Shown: piece after piece, positions 12,191 to 24,240 of the stretch
Numbering within the stretch: position 1 is the stretch's first letter
How the letters are laid out: each line of letters begins with the position of its first letter
NCBI RefSeq assembly: GCF_002127325.2
Contig: NC_035445.2
Coordinates: 83,220,239 to 83,284,238, forward strand
Direction: 5' to 3'
DNA: 64,000 nucleotides
Origin: Helianthus annuus
Lineage: Eukaryota > Streptophyta > Magnoliopsida > Asterales > Asteraceae
Notes under the pieces: model-generated
Databases searched by the model: none
What the model was told of the DNA's origin: nothing
What the model saw: the letters and a program-made list of their open reading frames with translations, nothing else
Position numbers and translations under genes: made by a program

Positions 12191-12615
12191 ACCTCAAATC
12201 AGTGCTAAACCCTCAAATCCCTCAAATCAGTTCTAAACCCTCAAATCACTTCTTGTCGTTGCCACTGTTGGGGTTGAAACGTTGATAGTGACTGTGACAC
12301 CAGCGCGGCGTCGAAGCGGTGGAAGGGTGGAGCTAGGGTTTACTATGGCATGTCTCCCCTTCTCTCTTGAAAAAGGAAGTAGTGGTTGGACAATAAGCAA
12401 CTGCTTGTAAAACATATAAAGCAATGTACAACAGGTTAGCCTGGAACATTATCTATGCCATATGTACAACCTCCATTGCATATAATTGTTGAAAATTAGA
12501 GTATATATAAATGGTTTCTATCAATTTCTACAATTCTCATAACTTAAGATAGTTCTTATTTTACTCGTTCTTATTTTACTCGTTCTCATGTAATCTTAGT
12601 ACTTTATATATATAA

Positions 12616-12642
12616 CTAGTTTTTCCCCACCCGCGTTGCGGG
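12616..12642 (-). mobile_element. Helitron 3' terminus (minus orientation)
   Basis: On the minus strand the order is a 5-bp GC hairpin CCCGC-AAC-GCGGG (12630-12642), a spacer TGGGGAAAAA, then CTAG (12616-12619) followed by T. That is the textbook Helitron 3' end. The element body extends to higher coordinates through the minisatellite at 12670-13080. The 5' TC end is not located. Confidence 0.7.
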
Positions 12643-12669
12643 GTAATAAGCCAAATATTTCTCTCTCAT

Positions 12670-13080
12670 AACATGTATGTCTGTACAGAGGGCAAAATCG
12701 TAATTATATTTTGAACTGGAGGCGAAATCATAATTTTAAACTGAGAGCAAAATCATAATTTTGAGCTAGGGGGAATGACATAATTTTATTTTGAACTGTG
12801 AGCAAAAACGTAATTTTGAGCTGAGGGCAGAATCGTAATTTTGAGCTAGAGGAAAAAACAAAATTTTATTTTGAACTGGGAAAAAAAGTAATTTTAAACG
12901 AAGGGCGAAACCGTAACTTTAAACTGGGAACAAAATTAAAAGTGAGTTTTTGAACTGAGGGCAAAAGCGTAATTTTAAGCTAGGAGCAAAATTATAATTT
13001 TATTTTGAGCTGAGGGCAAAAGCGTAATTTTACATAAAGGACGAAAGCATAATTTTAAACTAAAAATAAAATTAAATTAA
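12670..13080. repeat. Minisatellite, GAGGGCAAAATCGTAATTTT-type unit
   Basis: A dozen or so degenerate copies of a 25-40-bp unit (variants of TTTTGAACTGAGGGCAAAATCGTAA) are arranged head to tail. It probably lies inside the minus-strand Helitron whose 3' end is at 12616. Confidence 0.8.
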
Positions 13081-13102
13081 AAATGGGTTGATCCAATAGG
13101 AG

Positions 13103-13125
13103 GTGCCAGGCAAGCTGTCTGGCAC
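13103..13125. repeat. Perfect 7-bp hairpin
   Basis: GTGCCAG (13103-13109) pairs with CTGGCAC (13119-13125) across a 9-base loop. It lies just after the minisatellite and may be a subterminal hairpin of the Helitron. Confidence 0.5.
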
Positions 13126-13397
13126 TATTCCCTCAAGTTGTAAATGTAAATGTAGATGTAGTAAATAAATTATATAATTAATCAATTCTTCTATTTTATT
13201 ACTTCTTTTAATTTTGTAAATAATTGAGGGTAGTTTGGCTATTTTACATGGATTTAACAATATTTTTTAACAACCATCTATGGTTTTGACGGTAAAAACA
13301 ACCGCATAGTTACATGTCGGTACAAAGGCCAACGAATTTTAGGCGGTAATAGATAAGCTGCTTCATCTGCACCCACCAACCCATCTTCCCAACAACA

Positions 13398-16300
13398 ATG
13401 GAAGATACCCAACTAACTTCTACACAACCACTGAAACACAGTCAAACACTGGTCTTTGCTGTCAATGGAGAGCGTGTTGAGCTCACTAGCGTCGACCCTT
13501 CAACTACTCTGCTTCAGTTCTTGCGTTCTCATACTCGTTTCAAGAGCGTTAAGCTCGGTTGCGGTGAAGGTTCGGTTCAGTTCGGTTTGGTTTGGTTTTC
13601 ACAATTTTATTGTTTCTGTTTATGTTTGTGTGTTAAGGTGTTGCTTACTTGCCTGTTTATGAATATTTGTTTGTCAATGAACGAACACAAAAAGAAAATC
13701 TCATTTGGTAAGTGTTCATGAACGGTATCGAACACGTTTATTTCTTTAACGAACCTTGTTTGTGTTCGTTCAATTCGTTTACAACCCTATCGATGCCTCC
13801 ATAGCCCACACTCCGATAAGTTAGCACCAGCCCACACTAACGATAAGCCGACATCTCCATAGCCCATAGTCCCACACTCCAATAAGCCGACACCTCTATA
13901 GCCGACGACACCTCCATAGCCCACACTCCGACAAATCCGACACCTCCATAGCCAGTGGCAGACCCAGGAATATTTTTTGGGGTGCGGATGAAGGGTTCAA
14001 CCATGTTTTCAAGGGGTGCGATCGGTTTTTTTGCCTAAAAAATAGACTAAAAACTTTTTTTCAAAGGGTGCGCCCGCCCACCCACACGTCAAGGTAGGTC
14101 CGCCCCTGTCCATAGCCCACACTCAGAGCCACCGGCACCTCTATAGCCCACACTTAGAAGTCAATGCCTATTTTGCTAACATGTTTGGTCAACATGCCTA
14201 TTTTCATTATTTTCCTGAATATGATTGTTCACTTTGGTTTTTTCTTTTTACACATATGACAACATAATTTATGAGTTTCACAATTATAGGTGGTTGTGGT
14301 GCTTGTAATGTTCTACTGTCCAAGTTTGACACCAAGCTTAAACAACTTGAAGATTACACAGTGAGTTCGTGTCTTACGCTTCTTTGCAGCATAAACGGGT
14401 GTTCAATCACAACAACCGAAGGCCTTGGAAACATCAAAGATGGATTTCATTCAATTCACCAACGTTTTGCCGGTTTTCATGCGTCTCAATGTGGTTTTTG
14501 CACTCCAGGAATGTGTGTTTCACTCTTTTCAGCACTTGTTAATTCAGAGAAAACCTGTCGACCCGAACCCGCTTTTGGTTCATCCAAACTCACTGCCTCA
14601 GAAGCCGAAAAGTCCATTTCTGGTAATCTATGTCGATGCACTGGTTATCGTCCGATTGCTGATGTATGCAAAAGTTTTGCAGCTGATGTTGATATGGAAG
14701 ATTTGGGGCTTAATTCATTCTGGAAAAAGGATGCTAAACTGAATAAACTACCTTTATACGATTCAAAACAAATAACCACTTATCCTGAGTTTCTGAAAAA
14801 AGAAAGCAAATCCACAGCGGTTTTGAATTATCAGGATAAGACTTGGTATAGTCCGGTTTCTGTAGAGGAACTCGGGAGCTTGTTGGAATCCATCTCAGCT
14901 GAAAATGGTATGACGGTAAAGTTGGTTGCGGGGAACACAGGAACCGGTTATTATCAAGAAACCGAGTACTATAACAAGTACATTGATCTTAGGTGTATCC
15001 CCGAGCTTTCTGAAATTAAAAAAGCTGGCTCACGAATTGAAATTGGAGCGACGGTTTCAATCTCTAAGTTAATATTCGCTTTAAAAGAACATACAAAAGA
15101 TGACCCAACCAAAGAAGACGACGTTGTGTTAAAGAAAATTGCATCCCATTTAGAGAAAATTGCTTCTGAATCCATCAGAAATGTAGCAAGTGTAGGTGGC
15201 AATTTGGTAATGGCACAAAGAAAGAACTTTCCTTCCGATATAGCCACTGTACTTCTTGCGGTGAATTCAAGAGTTACGATCTTGACAGGGGTAAAAAAGG
15301 AAACTCTTACACTGGAGGAGTTTCTTGAAAAACCTGCTTTGGATTCAAGAAATGTGCTTTTGAGTGTTTTCATTCCATGCTTGAGACCAACCAAAAATGG
15401 CTACTCGAAAAATGTTAAAAGTAAGCTTTTATTTGAAACGTATCGTGCTTCTCCACGTCCTCTTGGGAATGCTTTAGCTTATTTAAACGCTGCTTTTTCG
15501 GCTGAAGTTTGTAATGTTAACGATGGTGTTGTAATTAACCGCATTCAGCTAGCTTTTGGTTCTTTTGGTGTTAAACATGCAATAAGGGCAAGCACGGTTG
15601 AAAAGTATCTTGTCGGGAAAAAGTTAAGTGTTGATTTGATTTCTGAAGCTGTTAAATTAATAAGGGTTGCTATCTCTCCGGAAAATGGTACATCAGATCC
15701 TGCCTACCGGTCAAGCTTGGCTGCTAGTTTTCTGTTTGACTTTCTCATGCCAATAGTTGATCCTGAAATTAGTTCAAGATTGACGATCGATGATTGTGAA
15801 AGAACAACATTGTTGTCACCTGCAAAGCAAGTTATAGAATCGAGCCATGAACATTATCCTGTTGGTGAACCGGTCATAAAATCCGGTGCTACAATCCAAG
15901 CTTCTGGTTTGTATCACTTATCACTGTTATCAGTAGTTTATGTTTACTTTCAAAAAAGGTCTAAAAGTGAAAGAACGGGCGGTCAAGGAGGTTGGGTAAT
16001 GGGTTTGGGTAATTTTGCCGGGTCAACATCAAAACATATATTTCTACTTGAGATAGTCCCCGTGGTTTCTCGAAATTTTGGATTTGGTCCCCAGCTTTCC
16101 AAAAGTACACGGATGATCCCGGTGGTTTGCACTCTGTAACGCATTAAGTCCCCAACTTTTGCCAAACGTACATGGATGGTCCCCTGCGTTTGCACTTTGT
16201 AACGTATTTAGTCCATAACTTGGACCTCTTAAAACCTTTAGATTTGGTGGCTGGGGACTAAATGTGTTACAAAGTGCAAACCACAGGGACCATCCGTGTA

Positions 16301-19300
16301 CTTTTGAAAAAAGCTAGAAGCCAAATCCAAATCCGTGTACTTTACTCTTTTTACTTTAAGACAAGGTCCAATGGTTCAAAATGGGTTTGGGTTGTTTTAA
16401 CTTTTAAGTATGGACCAGTCGGTTGGGTCAAACTCAGACATGTATTTGTGGCTTTAATCATACAGGTGAAGCGGTATTTGTAGATGACATTCCTTCACCG
16501 TTGAACTGCCTTCACGGAGCATTCATTTACAGCACCAAACCTTTAGCACGTGTAAAAAGCATTAAACTGAAGTCCGAAAAAGATGTCAATGCTGTTGTTA
16601 CATTTCAAGATATTCCAAAGGGAGGTGCTAATATAGGGGCTATAAATCATTTTGGAACAGACCCATTATTCTCTAATGAACTTACTCAGTGTGCTGGCCA
16701 GCGTATAGCATTTGCGGTATTTTAATTCTCTTAAATATTATATTTTTTTATTTTTTTTTGATGAAAGTCATGTAGAATGCACATAGGTTTAACGAAACAA
16801 TGTTTTTAAGGTTGCGGAGACACAGAAGAATGCTGACATGGCAGCGGGTACAGCAACGGTTGATTATGATATTGAAGACTTAGAACCACCTATATTAACC
16901 GTTGAACAAGCAGTCGAGAAATCGAGCTTTTTTGAAGTCCCGTTGGTCTTAACTCCGTCACAAGTTGGTGACTTCTCAAAGGGAATGGCGGAATCTGATT
17001 ACCAAATTCACTCTGCTGAGGTGTTTTAAATTTTTAACTAAAAGTTTATTTTTTTGGGGGCATTATTTTTTTTTAATTATTCATTTCTTAATTTGTAATT
17101 TCTATCCAGATCAAACTTCCATCACAATACTATTTCTATATGGAATCACAAACAGCATTAGCTGTTCCAGATGAAGACAACTGCATGGTGGTTTATAGTT
17201 CCAGTCAGGTCCCTGAATTGGTACAACGTGTCATTTCCCGATGTCTTAATATTCCCGAACACAATGTTCGTGTGATTACACGACGGGTTGGTGGCGGTTT
17301 TGGTGGAAAGGGTTCTAAAGCTATGCCCGTAAGTATCAATTGTTAAACTACAATTTTTCGTTATAATTTTGCATTTACTTTTACTAATATTGATAATATA
17401 GGTTGCAGCAGCATGTGCACTTGCAGCATACAAACTACGCCGTCCTGTAAGAACATATGTAAATCGAAAAACCGACATGATATTGGCAGGAGGGAGACAT
17501 CCAATGAAGATAAATTACACGATTGGATTCAAATCTAACGGCAAAATCACAGCCCTACATCTTGATGTTTTAATAAATGCCGGGATGTCACCGGATGTTA
17601 GCCCTGTAATACCATGGAAATTGGTTGGTTCACTCAAGAAATACAATTTTGGTGCCCTTTCATTTGACATTAAAGTATGTAAAACCAACCATTCTAGTAA
17701 ATCTGCTATGCGGGCCCCAGGAGAAGTGCAAGGATCCTATATAGCCGAAGCTGTTATAGAACATGTTGCGACTCATCTTTCGTTAGATGTCGGGTTGGTT
17801 AGGGAGATGAACTTTCATAGTTATGATAGCCTCAAGTTATATTATGGTAATAGTGCGGGTGACCCTTTAGAGTATACTTTACCTACCATATGGGATAAGT
17901 TAATGAAATCTTCAAACTTTGACAGTAGAGTTGAAATGGTAAACAAGTTTAATAAAAACAATATATGGCGTAAAAAGGGTATCTCTCGGGTTCCCATTTT
18001 GCAAAATGTGTCATTGAGACCGACACCTGGTAGAGTGAGTATATTACAGGATGGTTCGGTTGTGGTTGAAGTTGGTGGTATTGAGTTGGGTCAGGGTCTA
18101 TGGACCAAGGTTAAACAAATGACCGCGTACTGTCTAAGTGCGGTTAAGTGTGATGGAACCCATGGGCTCTTGGAGAAGGTTCGGGTCATACAAGCAGACG
18201 CTTTGAGTATGGTTCAAGGCGGGCTTACAGCTGGAAGTACTACTTCTGAGGCAAGCTGTGAAGCTATTAGACTTTGCTGCAATGTGTTGGTTGAAAGACT
18301 TGTGTCATTGAAGGAAAAAGTGAAAGAACAAATGGGTTCGGTTAGTTGGGAGTTACTTATTATGCAAGCGAATATGAAATCGGTGAACTTATCAGCAAGT
18401 TCGTATTTTGTACCTGAGTTTACATCTAGGAGTTACATTAATTATGGTGCTGCAGTTAGTGAGGTAACTAAGTTCCATGACCAATATAATCGTCGTTTAG
18501 TTGTTTATATGTGATGCGATTATGTTGGAAAAACAGGTGGAAGTAAATCTTTTGACTGGAGAAACCAAAATGTTGCAAACAGACATCATATATGATTGTG
18601 GACAGAGCTTGAATCCTGCTGTGGATTTGGGACAGGTTTGTGTTCATAATAATCTTCTATATTTAATAAATGAATTTTGATTTCCTGCTTCTTTTTCGAC
18701 TAAATAATAATGATTACACCATAAGTCATATTCTTTAATTTCTTATAAAAAATCTTTGAGAAATATGTGATTTGTTATTTGTAAATACACAGGTTTCTAA
18801 CCTAGTTAATAGATGATAAATAATGATTCATGTTGGACCGAACTACCAAAGTCTTCTTGTTCGGGGTTGTCTTGGTGGCGGTATAGTGTCATTTTTCATC
18901 TTCCCTAGCTAGAATAAAGTCATAAAGGCTGTAAACATTAACAACCCGCTAGAAATTCCCCAGGCCAAATGCCTGGTATATATGTATAAGGATATATCAA
19001 GCATAAACATATGAATGTAAATTATGGGTATAGATATAAAGAGAGCATAATCTTTGGAGAAGTAGAAAGAGGACCTTTTATCTAATAGGGTCGGCCTTGG
19101 TGGGCCTAAGCCCACGGGCCTGGGCCCGATACGAGGGTTTCCTACTTTCCTCTTCAATTCACATTATAGGATTATTTACATATCATTATTTAACTTTTAC
19201 AGGTTGAAGGGGCTTTTGTGCAAGGAATTGGGTTTTTCATGCTTGAAGAATATCTTACAAACTCTGATGGTTTGGTGGTTGCGGATAGCACATGGACATA

Positions 19301-19704
19301 CAAGATACCCACAATTGACACCATTCCCAAACAACTAAATGTGCACATACTTAACAGTGGACATCACAAAGACCGCGTTCTTTCTTCAAAAGGTACGTGA
19401 TCCTCCTGTTTTGGTTTTCAAAGTTATCATAAACCAATGAATCAAGTTCAATAACTGAATGTTTTTGTTCATCTGACATGCAGCTTCTGGTGAGCCCCCA
19501 TTGCTTCTTGCAGCTTCAGTTCATTGTGCAACTAGAGCTGCTATTAAAGAAGCAAGAAACCAACTTGATTCTTGGAAGGGGTTAAACGGTTCTGATACGT
19601 TTTTCGAGTTAGATGTTCCTGCTACAATGCCAGTGGTGAAAACACTATGTGGGCTTGATAATGTTGAGGTCTACCTCCAGAGCTTGTTCATGTCTAGATC
19701 ATAA
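13398..19704 (+). CDS. AO: Aldehyde oxidase (molybdenum-flavo-iron-sulfur), nine exons, intact
   Basis: Plant aldehyde oxidases turn aldehydes into carboxylic acids with O2; one isoform makes abscisic acid from abscisic aldehyde. Predicted exons: 13398-13569, 14290-15906, 16466-16716, 16811-17020, 17110-17328, 17402-18463, 18537-18635, 19203-19392, 19484-19704, all with GT-AG introns. They sum to 4041 nt (1346 aa), and the frame stays open. Domains in order: first 2Fe-2S motif CGEGGCGAC (about residues 55-63, split by intron 1), second 2Fe-2S with CGFCTPGMC and [11 protein letters not shown] domain with [13 protein letters not shown], and the Mo-pterin part with [28 protein letters not shown] and [13 protein letters not shown]. 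The [11 protein letters not shown] motif carries the catalytic Glu (about residue 1277). The aldehyde-oxidase wording of these motifs, without the xanthine dehydrogenase GGFGGKE form, favours AO. Start chosen as the first ATG in frame, giving normal family length. The substrate isoform cannot be told. Confidence 0.92.
13790..14165. repeat. Minisatellite in aldehyde oxidase intron 1
   Basis: Repeats of CCTCCATAGCCCACACTCCGA-type units, many with GATAAGCCGACA, fill the middle of intron 1. They are interrupted by the MITE at 13953-14108. Confidence 0.8.
13953..14108. mobile_element. hAT-type MITE in aldehyde oxidase intron 1
   Basis: A 156-bp element starts CAGTGGCAGACCCAGG and ends GGTCCGCCCCTG, i.e. 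imperfect inverted ends. It is flanked by the 8-bp direct repeat TCCATAGC (13945-13952 and 14109-14116), the TSD length of hAT elements. The same 8-mer occurs in the surrounding minisatellite, so the TSD is supportive rather than decisive. Confidence 0.75.
16040..16330. repeat. MITE-like inverted repeat in aldehyde oxidase intron 2
   Basis: CACGGATGATCCCGGTGGTTTGCA and related text at 16105-16205 reappear inverted at 16255-16320 (GACTAAATGTGTTACAAAGTGCAAACC...). The left arm is itself a tandem pair. It would fold into a long imperfect hairpin. No coding content is seen. Confidence 0.65.
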
Positions 19705-19759
19705 ATACAATATGCTTTGTCGTTGCAGTTCATGTCGTTAAACATGTATCTTGTATTAT

Positions 19760-19775
19760 TATTAATAGAATAAAA
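19760..19775 (+). promoter_or_regulatory. Probable polyadenylation signal of aldehyde oxidase
   Basis: TAATAGAATAAAACC lies about 60 bp after the stop codon, with a T/G-rich stretch downstream. It is the closest AATAAA-like motif. Confidence 0.5.
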
Positions 19776-19989
19776 CCACCATTTCTATCATGTTTCTTGA
19801 TGTAAAAATTGAATCAAAGTGCATTTTTTTATATGGTTAACCCTGGAACGTAGATAGTAGTGTTTGTATTCTGTATTCCTTTCTGTAAACATGACCAACC
19901 AATCAGTTTGACTGATTTGTACTTTGGTGTTATAAAATGAGGATTAATAACCTCCATGCATTACTTCTATGAGACTTCTGTTATTACTA

Positions 19990-21245
19990 GACCACTAATA
20001 TACGCATACTATAATTAACAGACTGAACAGAATCACGAACGTAACTGCTAAATAGTTAAAAGTTCAAAAAACAAGAATCTGACCGACAACAGTCCGTTCG
20101 CATGGATGGCCCATCCGCACGAATGGTGCATCCGTCCTAAGCAGTCTGTTAACGAACTGTTCATATTTCCGTTTTTCTATTCTGATTTCATGTTACTTAT
20201 CGTTGATAGTCAGAATACACTCATGTTACTTTACTTATTATTTTCTTAACGTACTAAGTACTTTAATTCTGTAACATAAATCCTCCAACTCCAACCCACT
20301 CCTTCGTTTGCCTGTAGGGTAACCTCGGCATTCCTGTACTAGACCCATCATAACCTCGGCATTCTTGTACTATGTTCGTCTACCCCTGCCAAAACTACGC
20401 TTACGGGGATCCTAGCTCAAAGTTAGCAAAACTGTGAGTATACTTGAACCCCCTTTTCTTTTACCACACTTTGGGGTGTAACATGTTAATCTATTGAACT
20501 TACACTCATACTTTTATACTAAATGCACAAACAATCCTTAGACATGCATGCATACGTTATACTTGATGCTTTAATCTGGGTTTGTACGTTTTGTGTTGAA
20601 CTTGTCATTAACTTCGTACGAGCCTAACCTTAACATGTATAGCGCTATAGGAGTAACGCACCGCCTGCGAACGTTGGGTTATGTTGACAGCTTTTTGCGT
20701 TAACTTCGTACGAGCCTAACCTTAACATGTATAGCGCTATAGGAGTAACGCACCGCCTGCGAACGTTGGGTTATGTTGACAGCTTTTTGCGTTAAACTTT
20801 GGGTTGACTAGTTTATTCACATGCCAGTTTATTGTTTATCTTGAATAGCTAGCTTGCCATGTGGATTCGTTTAAAACTTATTTTACTTATGCTATGTATA
20901 GAAAACTTGTATACTCGCCAATGACTTGTGTGTTGAACTGTACTTTTAACATGTTGCAGGATGATGCTGATGACATTAAACTGGGAGTAGCGTTGATGCT
21001 TTAGATACACACGTAGACAACTTAGGTTCTAAATTGTTGTATCAGTTTTTGTAATATGTTTTGTTGTATTTGCTTCGTTGTATTTGAACATGTTGTATTT
21101 TGAAATTTGATGTATTGTAACATGACAAGTTTTATGCAATGAAATCAGTTTATCTATATTATTGTCACTTTTAGTGTTATGTTGCAATGAATGATCTCGT
21201 TTTCGTCTCACTCCGATGTTTCCGCCATCGGTTGGGGGTGACAGT
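19990..21245 (+). repeat. Decayed gypsy-type LTR, probably solo
   Basis: The right end reads CCGCCATCGGTTGGGGGTGACAG, very like the U5 end of plant gypsy LTRs (compare GATTGGGGTGTTACAG at 6855-6868). CTGTGAGTATACTTGAACCCCC near 20430 is also LTR-like. No PBS, coding part or second LTR is found, and the left end is not defined. 19776-19989 holds only aldehyde oxidase 3' flank. Confidence 0.4.
20608..20791. repeat. 92-bp perfect tandem duplication
   Basis: The segment starting TTAACTTCGTACGAGCC at 20608 is repeated from 20700. By eye no base differs between the copies. It lies inside the decayed LTR and contains TATAGCGCTATA, a 12-base palindrome, in each copy. Confidence 0.95.
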
Positions 21246-21659
21246 TAGGGCTTTAAGGAGATGAAGTTGTGTGTTTTTTGCAAGCGTCGATGGTGCGATT
21301 TTTGGTTCATGAAGATGTGAATCAGTCACGATCTGAAACAAAAAAAAATCGAATAAAGTTTTGGTGTGGTTTAGCGACCAAGATCTGAAATCGGACAACC
21401 ACCATCAAGATCAAGTATGTTTTCAGGTTTAAGAAAATATTGTTTAAGAGATCTACTTTTCTTATATGTATTTGTTTAAAATTTTAATTTTGTATCATTT
21501 TTTTGGTTGATTTATTTTTGGTGTTTTATGATGGATTGAAATGGCAAAAGAAGAAAAGTACATTAACTTGCTTTTAATTAGGTGGGTGTTAATGGATAAA
21601 AACATACTTTGATTTGATTATTTTGAAGTTATGAACCTGCAAGATCTGGTATTTTTTAT

Positions 21660-22745
21660 GTAATACTACGTAACCAGGTGTTAGAAATGTAACAATCGAA
21701 GCAAAAATGTTTGTTACGTTTTGTGTGTTACAGAATAATGCTTGTTACAGAAATAAAGTGCGTTGTTACATTTTTCAGATTATTGTAAAAGTAGTGCATT
21801 GTTACATTTTTGTGTTGTTACGGAAATAAAGTGCATTGTTACATGTTATCAGATTTTTTTTTTTTTTTTTTTGTAAAATTTAAGTGCCTGTTACAGAAAT
21901 AAAATACGTTGTTACATTTTTTGTGTTACAGACATAAATTGTATCTAATCATGTATGTTACATTTTATGTAACATAAATGATATAGTTAACATTTTTTGT
22001 GTCAGTTATATGTAAATATAAAAAATAAAGTAATCAAATTTACATAAAAAACAAGAAAACAAAGTACATCAAAAGTAAAAAGTGGGTTTTGTTGTTGTTG
22101 TTACACAACTACCTATTATGTTTCGGAAATAAATTCTATTAATAAACAAGTGATTTATTTCCTTTTTTACATATTCCTTTATATTCATTTTAGTTTGTTT
22201 CTAATTTTAATCTCTGTTGTTCTTATTAATTTGTTTTTTCAACATCATTTAATTTCACCATGTTTGTAGTGTTGTATTGGTTTCGATTCTTGCAACCTTC
22301 TCATCTCATTTTCAGCACCAGTGTCAAGGTTTGAATCGTTAGACGAAGGATTTTATTATTGTTTCATATGTTAGCTCACTTGTTGTATAAAATAAAGTTT
22401 GTTGTTATATAATTTAGCTTGTTACAAAAGCAACTAGATAAGGGATTTTTTTTGTTCTTACGGACAAAAAATGAAAATTTATGTAAATGCATGTCATATT
22501 TTTTATCATGTAAAAAGTGTATTTTGTTGTTATTACACAACTACCTAGCATGTTATAGAAATAAAGTGTTATAGAAATAAAATGTTCTTTGTTGTTGTTA
22601 CATATATGATGGTCTGTTACAAAAATTAAAGTGTCTTTATTACATATGTGGACGTTACTTTGATCATGTAAAAAGTGGGTTTTGTTGTTGTTGTTACACA
22701 AGTGATATATGTAAGCTTTTTGTGTAAACTATTTATGCAACTTTT
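21660..22745. repeat. AT-rich dispersed repeat field, GTTACA(G)AAATAAAGTG motif
   Basis: TTGTTACAGAAATAAAGTG and variants recur more than ten times at irregular spacing. The longer block AAAAAGTGGGTTTTGTTGTTGTTGTTACACAA occurs at about 22077 and 22671. No gene is seen between 21246 and 23270; 22870-23000 is purine-rich (AGAGAGATGAGAGAG). Confidence 0.65.
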
Positions 22746-23299
22746 TTGTGTAAACTATTTATGTATCTTTTTTTTTGTGTCAATTTACATTTACATTTAT
22801 TGGCTTTACTTTTTTTTTATTAGAACATACCTAATATTTTTCTGCATTTACAACTTAATTTTGAAGTAACTGATAAAAAGAATTAGAAGAATAAAGAAAA
22901 AAAGTGAAAAAAGTTAGAGAGAGGAGAAAGAGTAAAAAGTATAAAAAATATAAAAAAATTAGAGAGATGAGAGAGAATAGACAATGACCTTTTCTAGATA
23001 GCTATGTGATTTGATGTATCTGAACATGCACATTTGTCAAAAAGCAGGTGGATGTCACTGTACCCATGCAAGTTACATTTTTCAAAGGGATCAAATCTAT
23101 ACAACCTATTAAAAGCCTTAATTAGGGGACACATGTCCACCTCCTAGGGCCTCTAAATCTGTTTTTCCCGCCAAAAACATCATTCTCCTCATTATCCTTG
23201 AATAACCCGACACGGGATCCACCAACGAATTTGGGTCCTCAATATTCGCTCCATATTTAATAGAACAAACCGATCAACTTTCCCATTCACCTTTCTTCT

Positions 23300-23660
23300 C
23301 TTATACTCTTTGTGTTTTTAGGGTTTTCTTACCTTTCTATCTATCCTTTGATTATTCATCAGATCGGACAACGATTCTTGAATATGTTATTTCTTTAATA
23401 CGTAATGTTTTAATCTCTAATTGTATTTGTTCTTATGTCTGATTTTACTGTTTTTTTTTCCTTTCTATAGTTTGATTCTTCATCAGCTGTTGTACCGATT
23501 CTTCGAACATCCAAGGTATGTATGTTATTCCTGTAATACGTAATGTTTGAATCTGTAATTATATTTGTTCTTATTTCTGATTTTAGGGTTTTTTTTCGTT
23601 TCTATAGTTTGATTCTTCATCAGCTGTTATACCGATTATTCGAACATCCAAGGTATGTAT
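23300..23660 (+). repeat. Triplicated leader-exon unit upstream of B3 gene A
   Basis: TTCTATAGTTTGATTCTTCATCAGCTGTT...GAACATCCAAGGTATGTA occurs in full at about 23465-23520 and 23600-23660. A more diverged first copy lies at about 23335-23390. Each unit ends at a good donor (CCAAG/GTATGTAT) and is preceded by a T-rich acceptor-like tract. The preceding 23270-23340 is T/C-rich, with TTCTCTTATACTC and TTAGGGTTTTC typical of plant 5' UTRs. Confidence 0.6.
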
Positions 23661-23853
23661 TTTATTCCTGAAATACGTAATTTTTGAATCTGTAATTTTT
23701 TCTTCTTATCACTGATCTTTGGGTTTTTTTGTAACCGTTGTTTTAATCTGTAATTTTATTTGTAAGATCATCCTCTATCTTTGAAATTTAAAATTTTGGA
23801 TATGTAATCTGATGCGTTATTTTTTTGTAACCGCTGTTTGTAGGTTTTGAATA

Positions 23854-24199
23854 TGACGGAAACTTCATCAAGGTAATTTATGTTTATCTTCTACATTATG
23901 TTTTGTACTATAAGTTATTATTATTGTGTTTGATATGTAGATCTGTATAACTATTTTATGTATAAAATCCGTTTTATTATGTTTATTGAATCTATTATTC
24001 TATATATCATCTGTTTTGTTATTTTCATTTAACATATCTTTTTAATCGTTGTTTTTTAATTGTTAATTTTATTTGTCTGTTCTACATGGTTGATGTTTTT
24101 TAAAATTGTTTAGGTTTATTTTAAATTTTGTATTTGTTTTTAGAATTTTATTATCTGTATTGTCTATATAGTTGTTGTTTATGTTTATATTAATAATAT

Positions 24200-24240
<41 letters not shown>

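Noticed and set aside
14969..15394. 141-codon open frame on the minus strand
   Set aside because: It lies wholly antisense to aldehyde oxidase exon 2; no independent motif.
13398..19704. Xanthine dehydrogenase instead of aldehyde oxidase
   Set aside because: The Mo-site and FAD motifs ([29 protein letters not shown]) follow plant aldehyde oxidases.
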